A stretch of DNA of 64,000 nt from Streptomyces cellostaticus. GTDB lineage: Bacteria > Actinomycetota > Actinomycetes > Streptomycetales > Streptomycetaceae. Below, piece by piece: positions 1-7,952 of the stretch. The DNA is taken from assembly GCF_023630175.1 (NCBI RefSeq), contig NZ_JALLIN010000004.1:146225-210224 (forward strand). The letters are read 5' to 3'. Below the pieces are notes generated by a model. That model did no database searches, was not told the origin of the DNA, and was given only the letters and a program-made list of their open reading frames with translations. Position numbers and translations under genes: made by a program. Position 1 is the stretch's first letter; the number at the start of each line of letters is the position of its first letter.

Positions 1-931
1 ACGAGTCCGTCGGGTCGACGCCGACCGACTGCCACAGCGTCGAGGAGTAGTAGAACGCGACGTTGATGCCGACGAACTGCTGGAACACCGACAGGCCGAT
101 ACCGACCCAGACGATCGGCTTGAAGAAGAAGGCGCCGCCGAGCAGGTCCTTGAAGGTGGACCTGTCCTCGCTCTTCATCGCGTGCTCGATCTCACCGACG
201 CGGGCGTCCAGGTCCACGCCCTCGCCCTCGACCTCGGCGAGGATCGCGCGGGCGCGGTCGCGCTTGCCGACGGAGAGCAGGAAGCGCGGGGACTCGGGGA
301 TCGCGAAGGAGAGCAGGCCGTACAGGACGGCGGGGACCACCATGACGCCGAGCATGACCTGCCAGGCCTCCAGGCCCATCAGCGTGCCGCGCTGGTCGCC
401 GCCGGCGGCGTTCAGCAGGCCCCAGTTGACGAGCTGGGAGATGGCGATGCCGACGACGATCGCGGCCTGCTGGAAGGAGCCGAGCCGGCCGCGGTAGGCG
501 GGCGGGGCGACCTCGGCGATGTAGGCCGGGCCGATGACGGAGGCCATGCCGATGGCGAACCCGCCGACGATGCGCCAGAACGCGAGGTCCCACAGCGCGA
601 AGGGCAGCGCGGAGCCGACGGCGCTGACCGTGAACAGCGCGGCGGCGATCTGCATGCAGCGGATGCGGCCGATGCGGTCGGCTATCCGGCCGGCGGTCGC
701 GGCGCCGATGGCGCAGCCGATCAGGGCGACGGCGATCACCTGGGCAAGGGCGGCGGACCCGATGTCGTAGCGGTCCCGGATGGCCTCGACGGCGCCGTTG
801 ATCACGGAGCTGTCGTAGCCGAACAGGAAACCGCCCATGGCGGCCGCCGCCGCGATGAAGATGACGTGCCCGAGGTGATCGGGGTGAGCCGTCCCGGCTC
901 TCGACTGGGGTTCCTGCGCTGTGCTGGTCAC
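1..931 (-). CDS. glcP: MFS sugar porter, probable glucose permease GlcP (5' part; runs off the window)
   Basis: Proton-coupled sugar uptake transporter of the inner membrane. About 310 N-terminal residues are visible; the 3' end lies outside the window. The GTG start at 931 follows a GAGGAG ribosome site. After a short hydrophilic N-terminus comes TM1 with the sugar-porter signature GGFLFGYDSSVINGA. The loop 2-3 motif (ADRIGRIR) and the PESPRFLL motif after TM6 follow, and then an acidic cytoplasmic loop. All are hallmarks of the sugar porter family. From memory, Streptomyces coelicolor carries its main glucose permease gene glcP1 directly beside smc, as here. The family call is secure; glucose as substrate is inferred from synteny. 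A promoter and an operator-like palindrome lie upstream. Confidence 0.82.
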   Translation of the reverse strand, partial: MTSTAQEPQSRAGTAHPDHLGHVIFIAAAAAMGGFLFGYDSSVINGAVEAIRDRYDIGSAALAQVIAVALIGCAIGAATAGRIADRIGRIRCMQIAAALFTVSAVGSALPFALWDLAFWRIVGGFAIGMASVIGPAYIAEVAPPAYRGRLGSFQQAAIVVGIAISQLVNWGLLNAAGGDQRGTLMGLEAWQVMLGVMVVPAVLYGLLSFAIPESPRFLLSVGKRDRARAILAEVEGEGVDLDARVGEIEHAMKSEDRSTFKDLLGGAFFFKPIVWVGIGLSVFQQFVGINVAFYYSSTLWQSVGVDPTDS

Positions 932-1033
932 GAACAACTCCTCGGGCCACGGCAACGCCGCCGTGTGGGGGGGGCGAGCCCTTACAGGTATCCCGTGGCG
1001 CCGCGTTCACACCACTTAGACCTGAAGGTAAAA

Positions 1034-1043
1034 GCAACGTTGC
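1034..1043. promoter_or_regulatory. Palindromic operator candidate GCAACGTTGC at the glcP transcription start
   Basis: A perfect 10-bp palindrome with a central CG starts a few bases downstream of the candidate -10 box, so a bound repressor would cover the start site. The A/T-rich half-sites with a central CG resemble LacI/GalR-family operators. Which regulator binds is unknown. Confidence 0.4.
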
Positions 1044-1045
1044 AG

Positions 1046-1073
1046 AGACTATGCCTTCAAGTTTCGAAGTCAA
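1046..1073 (-). promoter_or_regulatory. Candidate glcP promoter (-35 TTGACT / -10 TAGTCT)
   Basis: On the minus strand, TTGACT (1073-1068) and TAGTCT (1051-1046) are separated by 16 nt. This fits the HrdB-type consensus and would start transcription about 110 nt upstream of the glcP GTG. The stretch is also less GC-rich than its surroundings. Confidence 0.55.
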
Positions 1074-1115
1074 TACCCGGACTGGTGTGAGCTATGAGAC
1101 GCGCTGGATCACATC

Positions 1116-1134
1116 GTGTTCATAAAATGAACAC
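1116..1134. promoter_or_regulatory. AT-rich perfect inverted repeat between smc and glcP
   Basis: GTGTTCAT-AAA-ATGAACAC has 8-bp perfect arms, and a further GTTCAT half-site lies at 1142-1147. It sits 27 nt past the smc stop and about 45 nt upstream of the glcP -35 box. It is strikingly AT-rich for this genome. It could be an activator/repressor site or a weak terminator for smc; no T-tract follows it. Confidence 0.4.
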
Positions 1135-1160
1135 AAGGTGAGTTCATCTTGGAGTGGGGA

Positions 1161-4100
1161 TCAGCGCAGGCGCTGCGAGATGACCTTCGACACGCCGTCC
1201 CCCTGCATCGAGACGCCGTAGAGCGCGTCGGCGACCTCCATCGTGCGCTTCTGGTGCGTGATCACGATGAGCTGCGAACTCTCCTGGAGCTCCTGCATGA
1301 TCCGGATCAGCCGCTGGAGGTTGGTGTCGTCCAGGGCCGCCTCGACCTCGTCCATGACGTAGAACGGGCTGGGCCGGGCCTTGAAGATCGACACCAGCAG
1401 CGCCACGGCGGTCAGCGAGCGCTCACCGCCCGAGAGCAGGGACAGCCGCTTGACCTTCTTGCCCGGCGGACGCGCCTCGACGTCCACGCCGGTGGTGAGC
1501 ATGTTGTCCGGGTCGGTCAGCACCAGGCGCCCCTCACCGCCCGGGAACAGCCGACCGAACACGCCTTCGAACTCCCGGGCGGTGTCCCGGTAGGCCTCGG
1601 TGAAGACCTGCTCGACCCGCTCGTCCACCTCCCTCACCACCTGGAGCAGGTCGGCGCGGGTCTTCTTGAGGTCCTCGAGCTGCTCGCTGAGGAACTTGTG
1701 GCGTTCCTCCAGCGCCGCGAACTCCTCGAGCGCCAGCGGGTTGACCTTGCCGAGCTGCTGGTAGGCGCGCTCGGCGGCCTTGAGCCGCTTCTCCTGCTCG
1801 GCCCGCGCGAACGGCCGGGGCCGGTTGCGCGGGTGCTCCGGATCCTCGGGCAGTTCCTCGCCCTCCGCGGGGAGCGAGGGCGGCACGAGCTGGTGCGGGC
1901 CGTACTCCGCGACCAGCCCCGCCGGCTCGACCCCGAGCTCCTCCAGCGCCTTCGTCTCCAGTTGCTCGATCCGCAGCCGCTTCTCGGCGCCGAGCACCTC
2001 ACCCCGGTGCACCGAGTCCGTGAGCTTGTCGAGTTCCGACTTCAGGTCGCGGCCCGCGTTCCGGGCGGCCGCCAGGTCCTGCTCCCGCCGGGCCTTCGCG
2101 GCCTCGGCCGCCGTCCGCTCCTCCTCCGCCCGTCCGAGGGACACCTCGACGTGCGCGAGCAGCTGCCGGGCACCGGAGGCGACGGCCTGCGCCACGGCGG
2201 CCTCGTGCCGGAGCCTGGCCCTGCGCTGCTCGGCACGCGCGCGTGCCTCGCGCTCCGCGCGGGCCGCCCGGTCCAGTGAGTCCGCGCGCCCCGCGAGCCC
2301 CTTGACCCGTTCCTCATGCGTACGGACCTGGAGGCGGGCCTCCATCTCGGTCTGCCGTGCGTTGGCCCCGTCGGCGGCGAGCCGGTCCCGCACCGAGGCG
2401 TCCGGCTCCTCGTCGACCGGCATCTCCTCGGCCACGGCGAGCCGTTCGGCCAGCTCCTCGGCCTCCTGCACGGCCTTGTCCAGCGCCTCCTGCGCGCGTG
2501 CCGCGGCCGACGCCGACCGCTCGGCCTCTCCCGCCGCGCCCCGCGCCTGCCCCGCGAGCCGCCCGAGCTGCTGGGCCACGGCAGACTTCTCCCGGTCGGC
2601 GGCCCGGCGCCGCTCCCCCAGTTCCTCCACGAGCGCGGCGGCTTCGGAGCGCCGCCCGGCAGCCGTGCGCTGGGCCTCGGACAGTTCCTCGCAGCGCACG
2701 GCCAGCTCCGCCAGCTCGGCGGCCGCCTCGTCCACGGAGGCCTGCACCTCCAGCAGGCTGGGCGCGCCGGCCGAGCCACCGTGCGCGAAGTGCGCTCCGA
2801 GCAGGTCGCCCTCCGCGGTGACGGCGGTCAGCCCGGGGTGGGCCCGGACCAGGTCCTCGGCGTCCTCCAGGGTGCTGACGACCACGGTCCCGCGCAGCAG
2901 CCGCCGCACGGCGGGCATGAGCGCGGCGGGGCCCCGCACCAGGTCGGCGGCGTGGAGTAGGCCGGCGCGGCGCCCGTCGCCGGGGGCGCCCGGGGCGCCC
3001 GGACCGCCGTCGGAGGGCTCCCCGGCGCCGGTCAGGAGGAGGGCCGCGCGGCCCCCGTCCTGTTTGCGCAGGAGGCGGATGGCCTCGGCCGCCGACGCCG
3101 GGGACGTCACGGCGACCGCGTCGGCCGCGGCGCCCAGGGCCGCGGCCAGCGCGACCTCGTGGCCGGGGGCCACGTCGAGCAGTTCCGCCGCCGGGCCCAG
3201 GACTCCGCTGATGCGGTCCCGGGCGCCCAGGAGCAGGCCGCTGCCGTCCTTGCGCCGCAGGCCCAGAGCCAGCGCCTCGTGCCGGGCCTGGGTCGCGGCG
3301 CGCCGGCGTTCCGCGGCGGTGGCCGCCTCGCGGGCCTCGGTCAGCGCGGACTCCGCCTCGGCGAGCGCCCGCCTGGCCGTCTCGTGCCGCTCGGCGAGGT
3401 CGGCGTCGTCGGCGTCGAGTCCGTCGACCTCCGCCTTCAGTGCCTCGTACTCCTCCTGGGCCCGGAACGCGCGTTCCTGGGCCTCGTCCCGGCCGGCGGC
3501 CAGCCGGTCGATCTCGGCCTGGGCCGAGGCGGCGCGCGAGCGGGCCGCGTTGACCTGCCCGGAGAGGCGGGCGAGTCCCTCGCGGCGGTCGGCGATGGCG
3601 CGGGCGACGTCCTTCAGCCGGCGTTCCTCGACGGCGAGTTCGCGCTCCAGCTCGGCGCGGTGGGCCACCGTGTCGTCCAGGGCCCGCTGGGCGGCCTCCA
3701 GGGCGGCCTCCAGTTCGGCCTCCTGCTCGCGGATGCGGGAGGCCTCGCGCTCCATGTCCTCGGGGTCGCGGCCGCGTCGCTCCTCGGGGGGCGCGGAGGT
3801 GGCGCTCTTCACCCGGGCGTCGGCCAGCGAGACGGTGCCGCGGACCCGCTCGGCCAGCTGGGACAGCTCGTACCAGGTCTGCTGGGCGCGCCGCAGGCGC
3901 GGCGCGAGCCGCCGCACCTCGTCCTCCAGCAGGGACTCCCGCTGGAGCGCCTTCCTCAGCTCCCGCTCGGCGGACTCCTTGCGTTCCTTCAGGGCCGCCT
4001 CGTCGGCGATCTCGGACCGCAGGGCCTCACGCAGACGCACGAGGTCGTCGGCGAGGAGGCGCAGCCTGGCGTCGCGGAGGTCCGCCTGGATGACGGCGGC

Positions 4101-4742
4101 GCGACGGGCCACCGCCGCCTGCCGGCCGAGCGGCTTGAGCTGGCGGCGCAGTTCGTCGGTGAGGTCCTGCACGCGCGCGAGGTTCGCCTGCATCGCGTCG
4201 AGCTTCCGCAGCGCCTTCTCCTTGCGCTTGCGGTGCTTGAGGACGCCCGCGGCCTCCTCGATGAACGCCCTGCGGCCGGCGGGGTCCGCGTGCAGGACGG
4301 AGTCGAGCTGGCCCTGTCCGACGATGACGTGCATCTCGCGGCCGATGCCGGAGTCGGACAGCAGGTCCTGGATGTCCAGCAGACGGCAGGTGTCCCCGTT
4401 GATCTGGTACTCGCTGCCGCCGTTGCGGAACATGATCCGCGTGATGGTGACCTCGGCGTACTCGATGGGGAGGGCGCCGTCGGAGTTGTCGACGGTCAGG
4501 GACACCTCGGCGCGGCCCAGCGGCGGACGGCCGGTGGTGCCGGCGAAGATGACGTCCTCCATCTTGCCGCCGCGCAGCGACTTGGCGCCCTGCTCGCCCA
4601 TGACCCAGCTCAGCGCGTCCACGACGTTGGACTTGCCCGAGCCGTTCGGGCCGACGACGCACGTGATCCCCGGTTCGAACCGGAGCGTGGTCGCCGAGGC
4701 GAACGACTTGAACCCGCGGAGAGTCAGGGCCTTGAGGTGCAC
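1161..4742 (-). CDS. smc: Chromosome segregation protein SMC
   Basis: ATPase of the SMC-ScpAB condensin complex, which organises and segregates chromosomes. The protein has 1193 residues, the usual bacterial length. The Walker A motif (GPNGSGKSN) is at about residues 31-39. Long Glu/Ala/Arg-rich coiled-coil arms flank a hinge with low-complexity Gly residues near the middle. The C-terminal head has the ABC signature (LSGGERS, about 1103) and Walker B (YVMDEVEAALDD, about 1127). The GTG start at 4742 is preceded by TAGAGT with 8 nt between, so transcription may begin essentially at the start codon. The gene lies upstream of glcP on the same strand. Confidence 0.97.
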   Translation of the reverse strand: MHLKALTLRGFKSFASATTLRFEPGITCVVGPNGSGKSNVVDALSWVMGEQGAKSLRGGKMEDVIFAGTTGRPPLGRAEVSLTVDNSDGALPIEYAEVTITRIMFRNGGSEYQINGDTCRLLDIQDLLSDSGIGREMHVIVGQGQLDSVLHADPAGRRAFIEEAAGVLKHRKRKEKALRKLDAMQANLARVQDLTDELRRQLKPLGRQAAVARRAAVIQADLRDARLRLLADDLVRLREALRSEIADEAALKERKESAERELRKALQRESLLEDEVRRLAPRLRRAQQTWYELSQLAERVRGTVSLADARVKSATSAPPEERRGRDPEDMEREASRIREQEAELEAALEAAQRALDDTVAHRAELERELAVEERRLKDVARAIADRREGLARLSGQVNAARSRAASAQAEIDRLAAGRDEAQERAFRAQEEYEALKAEVDGLDADDADLAERHETARRALAEAESALTEAREAATAAERRRAATQARHEALALGLRRKDGSGLLLGARDRISGVLGPAAELLDVAPGHEVALAAALGAAADAVAVTSPASAAEAIRLLRKQDGGRAALLLTGAGEPSDGGPGAPGAPGDGRRAGLLHAADLVRGPAALMPAVRRLLRGTVVVSTLEDAEDLVRAHPGLTAVTAEGDLLGAHFAHGGSAGAPSLLEVQASVDEAAAELAELAVRCEELSEAQRTAAGRRSEAAALVEELGERRRAADREKSAVAQQLGRLAGQARGAAGEAERSASAAARAQEALDKAVQEAEELAERLAVAEEMPVDEEPDASVRDRLAADGANARQTEMEARLQVRTHEERVKGLAGRADSLDRAARAEREARARAEQRRARLRHEAAVAQAVASGARQLLAHVEVSLGRAEEERTAAEAAKARREQDLAAARNAGRDLKSELDKLTDSVHRGEVLGAEKRLRIEQLETKALEELGVEPAGLVAEYGPHQLVPPSLPAEGEELPEDPEHPRNRPRPFARAEQEKRLKAAERAYQQLGKVNPLALEEFAALEERHKFLSEQLEDLKKTRADLLQVVREVDERVEQVFTEAYRDTAREFEGVFGRLFPGGEGRLVLTDPDNMLTTGVDVEARPPGKKVKRLSLLSGGERSLTAVALLVSIFKARPSPFYVMDEVEAALDDTNLQRLIRIMQELQESSQLIVITHQKRTMEVADALYGVSMQGDGVSKVISQRLR

Positions 4743-4869
4743 GCCGCCGGACTCTACCCGCCGCCGCTATCTCACTCCACGGACACTCGCAACAGCACGG
4801 TTTCGCCCTTGAACACGCAGGGCAAACCAAACGTTAAAGACGGTGAAAGGATGCACAGGGCAAAGGAAG

Positions 4870-4891
4870 AAGGGACGCCGAAGCGTCCCTT
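4870..4891 (-). terminator. UUCG-tetraloop stem-loop terminator
   Basis: A 9-bp perfect stem (AAGGGACGC / GCGTCCCTT) is closed by a C(UUCG)G tetraloop on the minus strand. A pyrimidine-rich run follows it. It lies about 95 nt downstream of the small coiled-coil gene stop and ahead of the smc promoter. Confidence 0.7.
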
Positions 4892-4986
4892 GCAACTCTG
4901 GCGACCGGGTCGCGGTCGCCTTCGACTAGTGCGGTTGGTACGGGCACCCCAACCGCTGCGCCTGCTGTCGTGGAGCGATGCAGCGA

Positions 4987-5190
4987 TCAGGTGAGCGCAG
5001 GCTCCGCCTGGTGTGCGTCGATGCTCTCCATGATCCTGTCCTGAGAGGCGGCAGCCGCCAGCGCGTCGTTCTCCGCCTGGATCCGTACGAGCTCGGACTC
5101 CAGGTCCTGTACACGCTGCTGCAGCCGTCGCATCTCGGCGAGGAGTCGAGGGTCGGAGCCGCCGACGTAACCGAGAAGCGCCTTTGCCAT
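4987..5190 (-). CDS. Small conserved coiled-coil protein (67 aa)
   Basis: The 67-residue protein has a heptad-patterned middle (LLAEMRRLQQRVQDLESELV) that predicts a short coiled coil. A Gly-containing N-terminus (MAKALLGYVGG) and an acidic tail flank it. The ATG at 5190 is preceded by GGAGG at good spacing. I recognise it as a protein conserved among streptomycetes at this position between smc and acyP, but I know no function. The location suggests nothing specific beyond possible co-expression. A terminator follows it. Confidence 0.7.
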   Translation of the reverse strand: MAKALLGYVGGSDPRLLAEMRRLQQRVQDLESELVRIQAENDALAAAASQDRIMESIDAHQAEPALT

Positions 5191-5572
5191 GATGGATGGT
5201 CCTCCACAATGAGTGACCGACCGATGCGGTGTGGGTCGTGAGGGATTCGCACCCGCGGTGCTTGACACACTCGAGTGTTGCTCTGCGTTCCTACATGCCA
5301 AACAGCCAAGGTGCGCGGGGCTTTCAGCGTCTCACCAAAAAGTTTGACGGTCAACACGATCACGCCCCGTATTGACGGGCGAACCCGGGGCGCACGGCCA
5401 CCGTGCGGGTGGCGCTGCGTCTCCTGCGGGGCCCTCGGGGCGTGGCGATCAGCTGTACCAGCGGAGCCTGCCACGTGGCGCTCTTCTTGGCAACCACCAG
5501 CCTATTTCTGCTGCGGGCATGTGCCAGGAGCAGGTCGCCGCGCCATGGCCTGGGCGTCTTTACAGAATCGGT
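5191..5572. other. Non-coding stretch upstream of the small coiled-coil gene
   Basis: No convincing gene is seen in this 382-bp gap. A 12-bp perfect palindrome, ACACTCGAGTGT (5267-5278), lies about 80 nt before the start of the coiled-coil gene and may be a regulatory site. Just downstream on the minus strand, GGG-TGCGAAT-CCC resembles a tRNA T-arm. No acceptor stem or anticodon arm can be assembled around it, so it is not called as a tRNA. Confidence 0.4.
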
Positions 5573-5854
5573 TCAGCGGATGGCGAAGCCGTCGTAGCCG
5601 CCGCGGGGTGTGTCCCAGATCTCGGTGACACCGTCGACGCGGCCGGGCGTGTCGCCGTCCTGGAGCCAGTCCAGCAGGCCCTCGCAGCCTTTCCGGGGCC
5701 CCTCGGCGACGACCTGGACGCGGCCGTCGCCCAGATTGAGAGCAAAACCACTCAGCCCGCCGATCTCCAGCGCCTTGGCACGCGTGAACCAGCGGAAACC
5801 CACACCTTGGACGCGTCCCCGCACCCAGGCGACCAGTCGAACATCCTCGCTCAT
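5573..5854 (-). CDS. acyP: Acylphosphatase
   Basis: Small enzyme that hydrolyses the carboxyl-phosphate bond of acylphosphates. The 93 residues match the family length. The signature [12 protein letters not shown] carries the phosphate-binding Arg, and the second motif [17 protein letters not shown] carries the catalytic Asn. The ATG start at 5854 is chosen because TAGGTT lies exactly 6 nt upstream, a leaderless-promoter arrangement, and no ribosome site is present. In mycobacteria acyP also lies beside smc. Confidence 0.93.
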   Translation of the reverse strand: MSEDVRLVAWVRGRVQGVGFRWFTRAKALEIGGLSGFALNLGDGRVQVVAEGPRKGCEGLLDWLQDGDTPGRVDGVTEIWDTPRGGYDGFAIR

Positions 5855-5943
5855 GGGGGCAACCTAACCGGCCGATGTCACCGGGGACACACCCCGCCCC
5901 GAAGGCATGCGGTACCGTCCCGACCCAATGAATCTCATATGAA

Positions 5944-5963
5944 ACTCACTCCTTCGAGTGAGT
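5944..5963. promoter_or_regulatory. Inverted repeat upstream of the CAP-domain gene
   Basis: ACTCACTC-CTTC-GAGTGAGT has 8-bp perfect arms, with another ACTCAC half-site about 25 nt further on. It lies about 70 nt before the CAP gene start. It could be an operator or a 5'-UTR hairpin. Confidence 0.35.
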
Positions 5964-6034
5964 GGAGTTGGCCATACGGAGTCACTCACCACGTGGCGCC
6001 GGGTCGACCGCGAGACGAGGAAGAGGGCAAGGAC

Positions 6035-7108
6035 ATGGGACGCCACCGACGCTCCGCCGCCGGACGCGCCACCACCGGCCGGGCCACGGACGGCGAGTAC
6101 CCGCGGGCTCCGTACGCGGGCGAGGGCGCACCCCTGGGCATCGCGCCGTACCTGCACCCGGAGGCGTACGCCGAGACCACCGCCCCGACCGCGGCCTACT
6201 CGTTCTCGATGGACGACGAGCCCGCGCGGCCGCCCGGCGGCGACGGCTACACCCCGGTGGGCGGGCCGTCCCACGGCAGGCGGCGCAAGAAGAAGGCCGC
6301 CGCCCCGATGCGCACCGGCCTGCTCGGAGTCTCCGCCGCCGTGGCCCTCGGCACCGTGGCCGTGGCCACCGGCGCGGTACCCGGCCTGGAGAACTACCGG
6401 CTCGGCGGCGGCACGAACACCACCGGCGGCGACCGGGTGCAGGCGGCGGACTCCCCCGGCAACAGCGCGTCGGAGCAGGGCGGCAGCTCGGGCGGCGCGG
6501 ACAGCCGCGGCGGCGGCTCGGCCACGAGCCGTGACGCCCAGCGGGCGACCTCGCCGGCCCCCTCCGACACCGCGTCCGCGTCCGCGTCCGCCCCGGCATC
6601 CCCCACCCCGACGAAGCCGCCGTCGGAGAAGCCCTCCCCCACGGCGAAGGCCCCCGAGCGCGAGAGCACCCCGTCGCACCCGGCGGCCAAGGCCCCGGTG
6701 CGGACCTCCGCACCGGTGACGGTGTCGACGCAGTCCGCCGTCGAGGCCGAGGTGCTCAAGCTGGTCAACGAGGAGCGGGCCAAGGTCGGGTGCAGCCCGG
6801 TCTCGGCGAACTCGTCGCTGACCGCGCTGGCCGAGGCCTTCAGCGACGACATGGCCGCGCGGGGCTTCTTCGACCACACCGACCCGGACGGGGCGAGCCC
6901 CTGGGACCGGGCCGGGAAGGCGGGCATAACCGACCTCGGCGGCGAGAACATAGCGCGCGGCCAGACGGACGCGGCGGCCGTGATGGAAGCCTGGATGAAC
7001 AGTCCCGGCCACCGCGCCAACATACTGAACTGCGACTTCAAGACCCTAGGCGTCGGCGTGCACATGGGCTCGGGCGGCCCCTGGTGGACGCAGGACTTCG
7101 GCTATTGA
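6035..7108 (+). CDS. Membrane-anchored or secreted CAP (SCP/PR1-like) domain protein
   Basis: The 357-residue protein has three parts. A basic N-terminus (MGRHRRSAAG) and a Tyr/Pro/Gly-rich cytoplasmic stretch lead to one hydrophobic helix at about 90-112. A long Ser/Thr/Pro/Ala-rich linker follows. The C-terminal CAP domain (about 235-357) has LVNEERAKVGC, the FDHTDPDG loop, GENIARG and SPGHRANIL, and ends in WWTQDFGY. CAP domains act outside the cell; enzymatic function is uncertain for bacterial members. The start was chosen for the MGRHRR opening typical of streptomycete envelope proteins; a GGCAAGG stretch serves as a modest ribosome site. The gene is monocistronic. Confidence 0.85.
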   Translation: MGRHRRSAAGRATTGRATDGEYPRAPYAGEGAPLGIAPYLHPEAYAETTAPTAAYSFSMDDEPARPPGGDGYTPVGGPSHGRRRKKKAAAPMRTGLLGVSAAVALGTVAVATGAVPGLENYRLGGGTNTTGGDRVQAADSPGNSASEQGGSSGGADSRGGGSATSRDAQRATSPAPSDTASASASAPASPTPTKPPSEKPSPTAKAPERESTPSHPAAKAPVRTSAPVTVSTQSAVEAEVLKLVNEERAKVGCSPVSANSSLTALAEAFSDDMAARGFFDHTDPDGASPWDRAGKAGITDLGGENIARGQTDAAAVMEAWMNSPGHRANILNCDFKTLGVGVHMGSGGPWWTQDFGY

Positions 7109-7120
7109 GAAAGCCGCAGG

Positions 7121-7318
7121 TCAGCACCCTATGGGGCGCCCTGGGCCGTCATCGGCAGCCGAGTCGTCGCCACACGACATGTCCGCTTCGATGTTGGCCG
7201 GCCACGTCTCAGCCTTGCGCCTCTGCTTGTCCGGCAGGCTCTTGGACTTCTCCGTCCCGTCCGGGCCGATGCAGCGCGCGCGATGGCGCAGGCCCACTCC
7301 ATGACGGTCAGTCCATAG
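7121..7318 (-). pseudogene. Relic of a tyrosine-integrase N-terminus
   Basis: One minus-strand frame encodes a stretch with IGPDGTEKSKSLPDKQ followed by RRKAETWPANIEADMS. This is the SAM-like N-terminal arm seen in integrases of actinobacterial integrative elements. No start codon belongs to it. It stops shortly after EADMS, and the catalytic domain (R-H-R-Y) is absent. It is therefore a decayed fragment, probably left by an integrative plasmid or AICE. The adjoining SMI1/KNR4 and DUF6924 genes may be cargo. The assignment rests on family recognition by eye. Confidence 0.55.
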
Positions 7319-7323
7319 GGTGG

Positions 7324-7755
7324 CTACCGGTACCAGTCGCCATCGCCCGCGAGGGAGCGGTGCAGGTAGTCCTCCAGCTCGCGCGCAGCCCACAGCCGAC
7401 TGTCATTCTCGTGGTCCCAGACGAAGATGTCCGGACGCTCAGGCGTCAGCACGAAGGCGAACTGGTCGCCCCCGCCGTTGTCGCCGAAGAACAGCAGCGG
7501 ATCGAAGGGCATGTACAGGCCGGGGAACGTATCGGGGGACCAGAACAGCAGGTTCTGCTCCACAATCCGATCCAGCGACCATACGACGTCAGTCCCGTAC
7601 TCGCCGACCATCCCGTTGGTCTCCATCAGCAGAGCAGTCAGCTGCGCCGGCAAGCCTCGGCCGAGGTGCCGCTCCGCCTCGGCTAGAGCGGTCGCCTCAA
7701 CGGGTGCGCGGAACTCGACCTCGGGCAAGGCTTCGGCAGCGGCTTCCTTCCACAT
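7324..7755 (-). CDS. SMI1/KNR4 (SUKH) family protein
   Basis: The protein has 143 residues. The SUKH fold is suggested by an N-terminal helix (EAERHLGRGLPAQLTALL), the family motif NGMVGEYG, and a middle IVEQNLLF / MPFDPLLFFGDNGGGDQFAF. In this family the latter corresponds to the conserved 'lightly hydrophobic plus GDNGGGD' block. SUKH proteins often act as immunity proteins for polymorphic toxins or as general cytoplasmic partners. No toxin gene is adjacent. The ATG at 7755 has TAGGCT 6 nt upstream, a leaderless-type promoter. It abuts an integrase relic, so it may be horizontally acquired cargo. Confidence 0.8.
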   Translation of the reverse strand: MWKEAAAEALPEVEFRAPVEATALAEAERHLGRGLPAQLTALLMETNGMVGEYGTDVVWSLDRIVEQNLLFWSPDTFPGLYMPFDPLLFFGDNGGGDQFAFVLTPERPDIFVWDHENDSRLWAARELEDYLHRSLAGDGDWYR

Positions 7756-7801
7756 GGGCGCAGCCTAGGCCGAAGGGCTGACCGCCCCGACAACAGGCGC
7801 C

Positions 7802-7836
7802 GTACAGCAGTGAGGTACAGCAGTGAGGTACAGCAA
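7802..7836. repeat. Short tandem repeat (13 bp x about 2.7)
   Basis: GTACAGCAGTGAG occurs twice head to tail, followed by a third partial copy. It lies upstream of the SMI1/KNR4 gene in a gap without genes. Confidence 0.8.
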
Positions 7837-7952
7837 CCACGGCAACCGCCCCCGGTCGGCGACGGGCGCCGTCCGGTGCGAGCACGAGCCCGGCCGCGCT
7901 GGCCGGTCTTGAGGGCCCGACCGCCAGCGCCGTGCGCCCTGAGCGGCGGGGG

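Noticed and set aside
1780..4812. Very long plus-strand open frame opposite smc
   Set aside because: Ser/Arg/Ala-rich antisense shadow, a normal by-product of GC-rich codon bias; smc on the minus strand has intact Walker A, signature and Walker B motifs.
5221..5300. Possible tRNA gene on the minus strand (T-arm-like sequence)
   Set aside because: Only the T-arm resembles a tRNA, and one stem pair and one loop base are wrong. No 7-bp acceptor stem or anticodon arm can be built.
5372..6034. Upstream in-frame extension of the CAP-domain gene
   Set aside because: It overlaps acyP and lacks signal or domain features. The MGRHRR start at 6035 fits the family.
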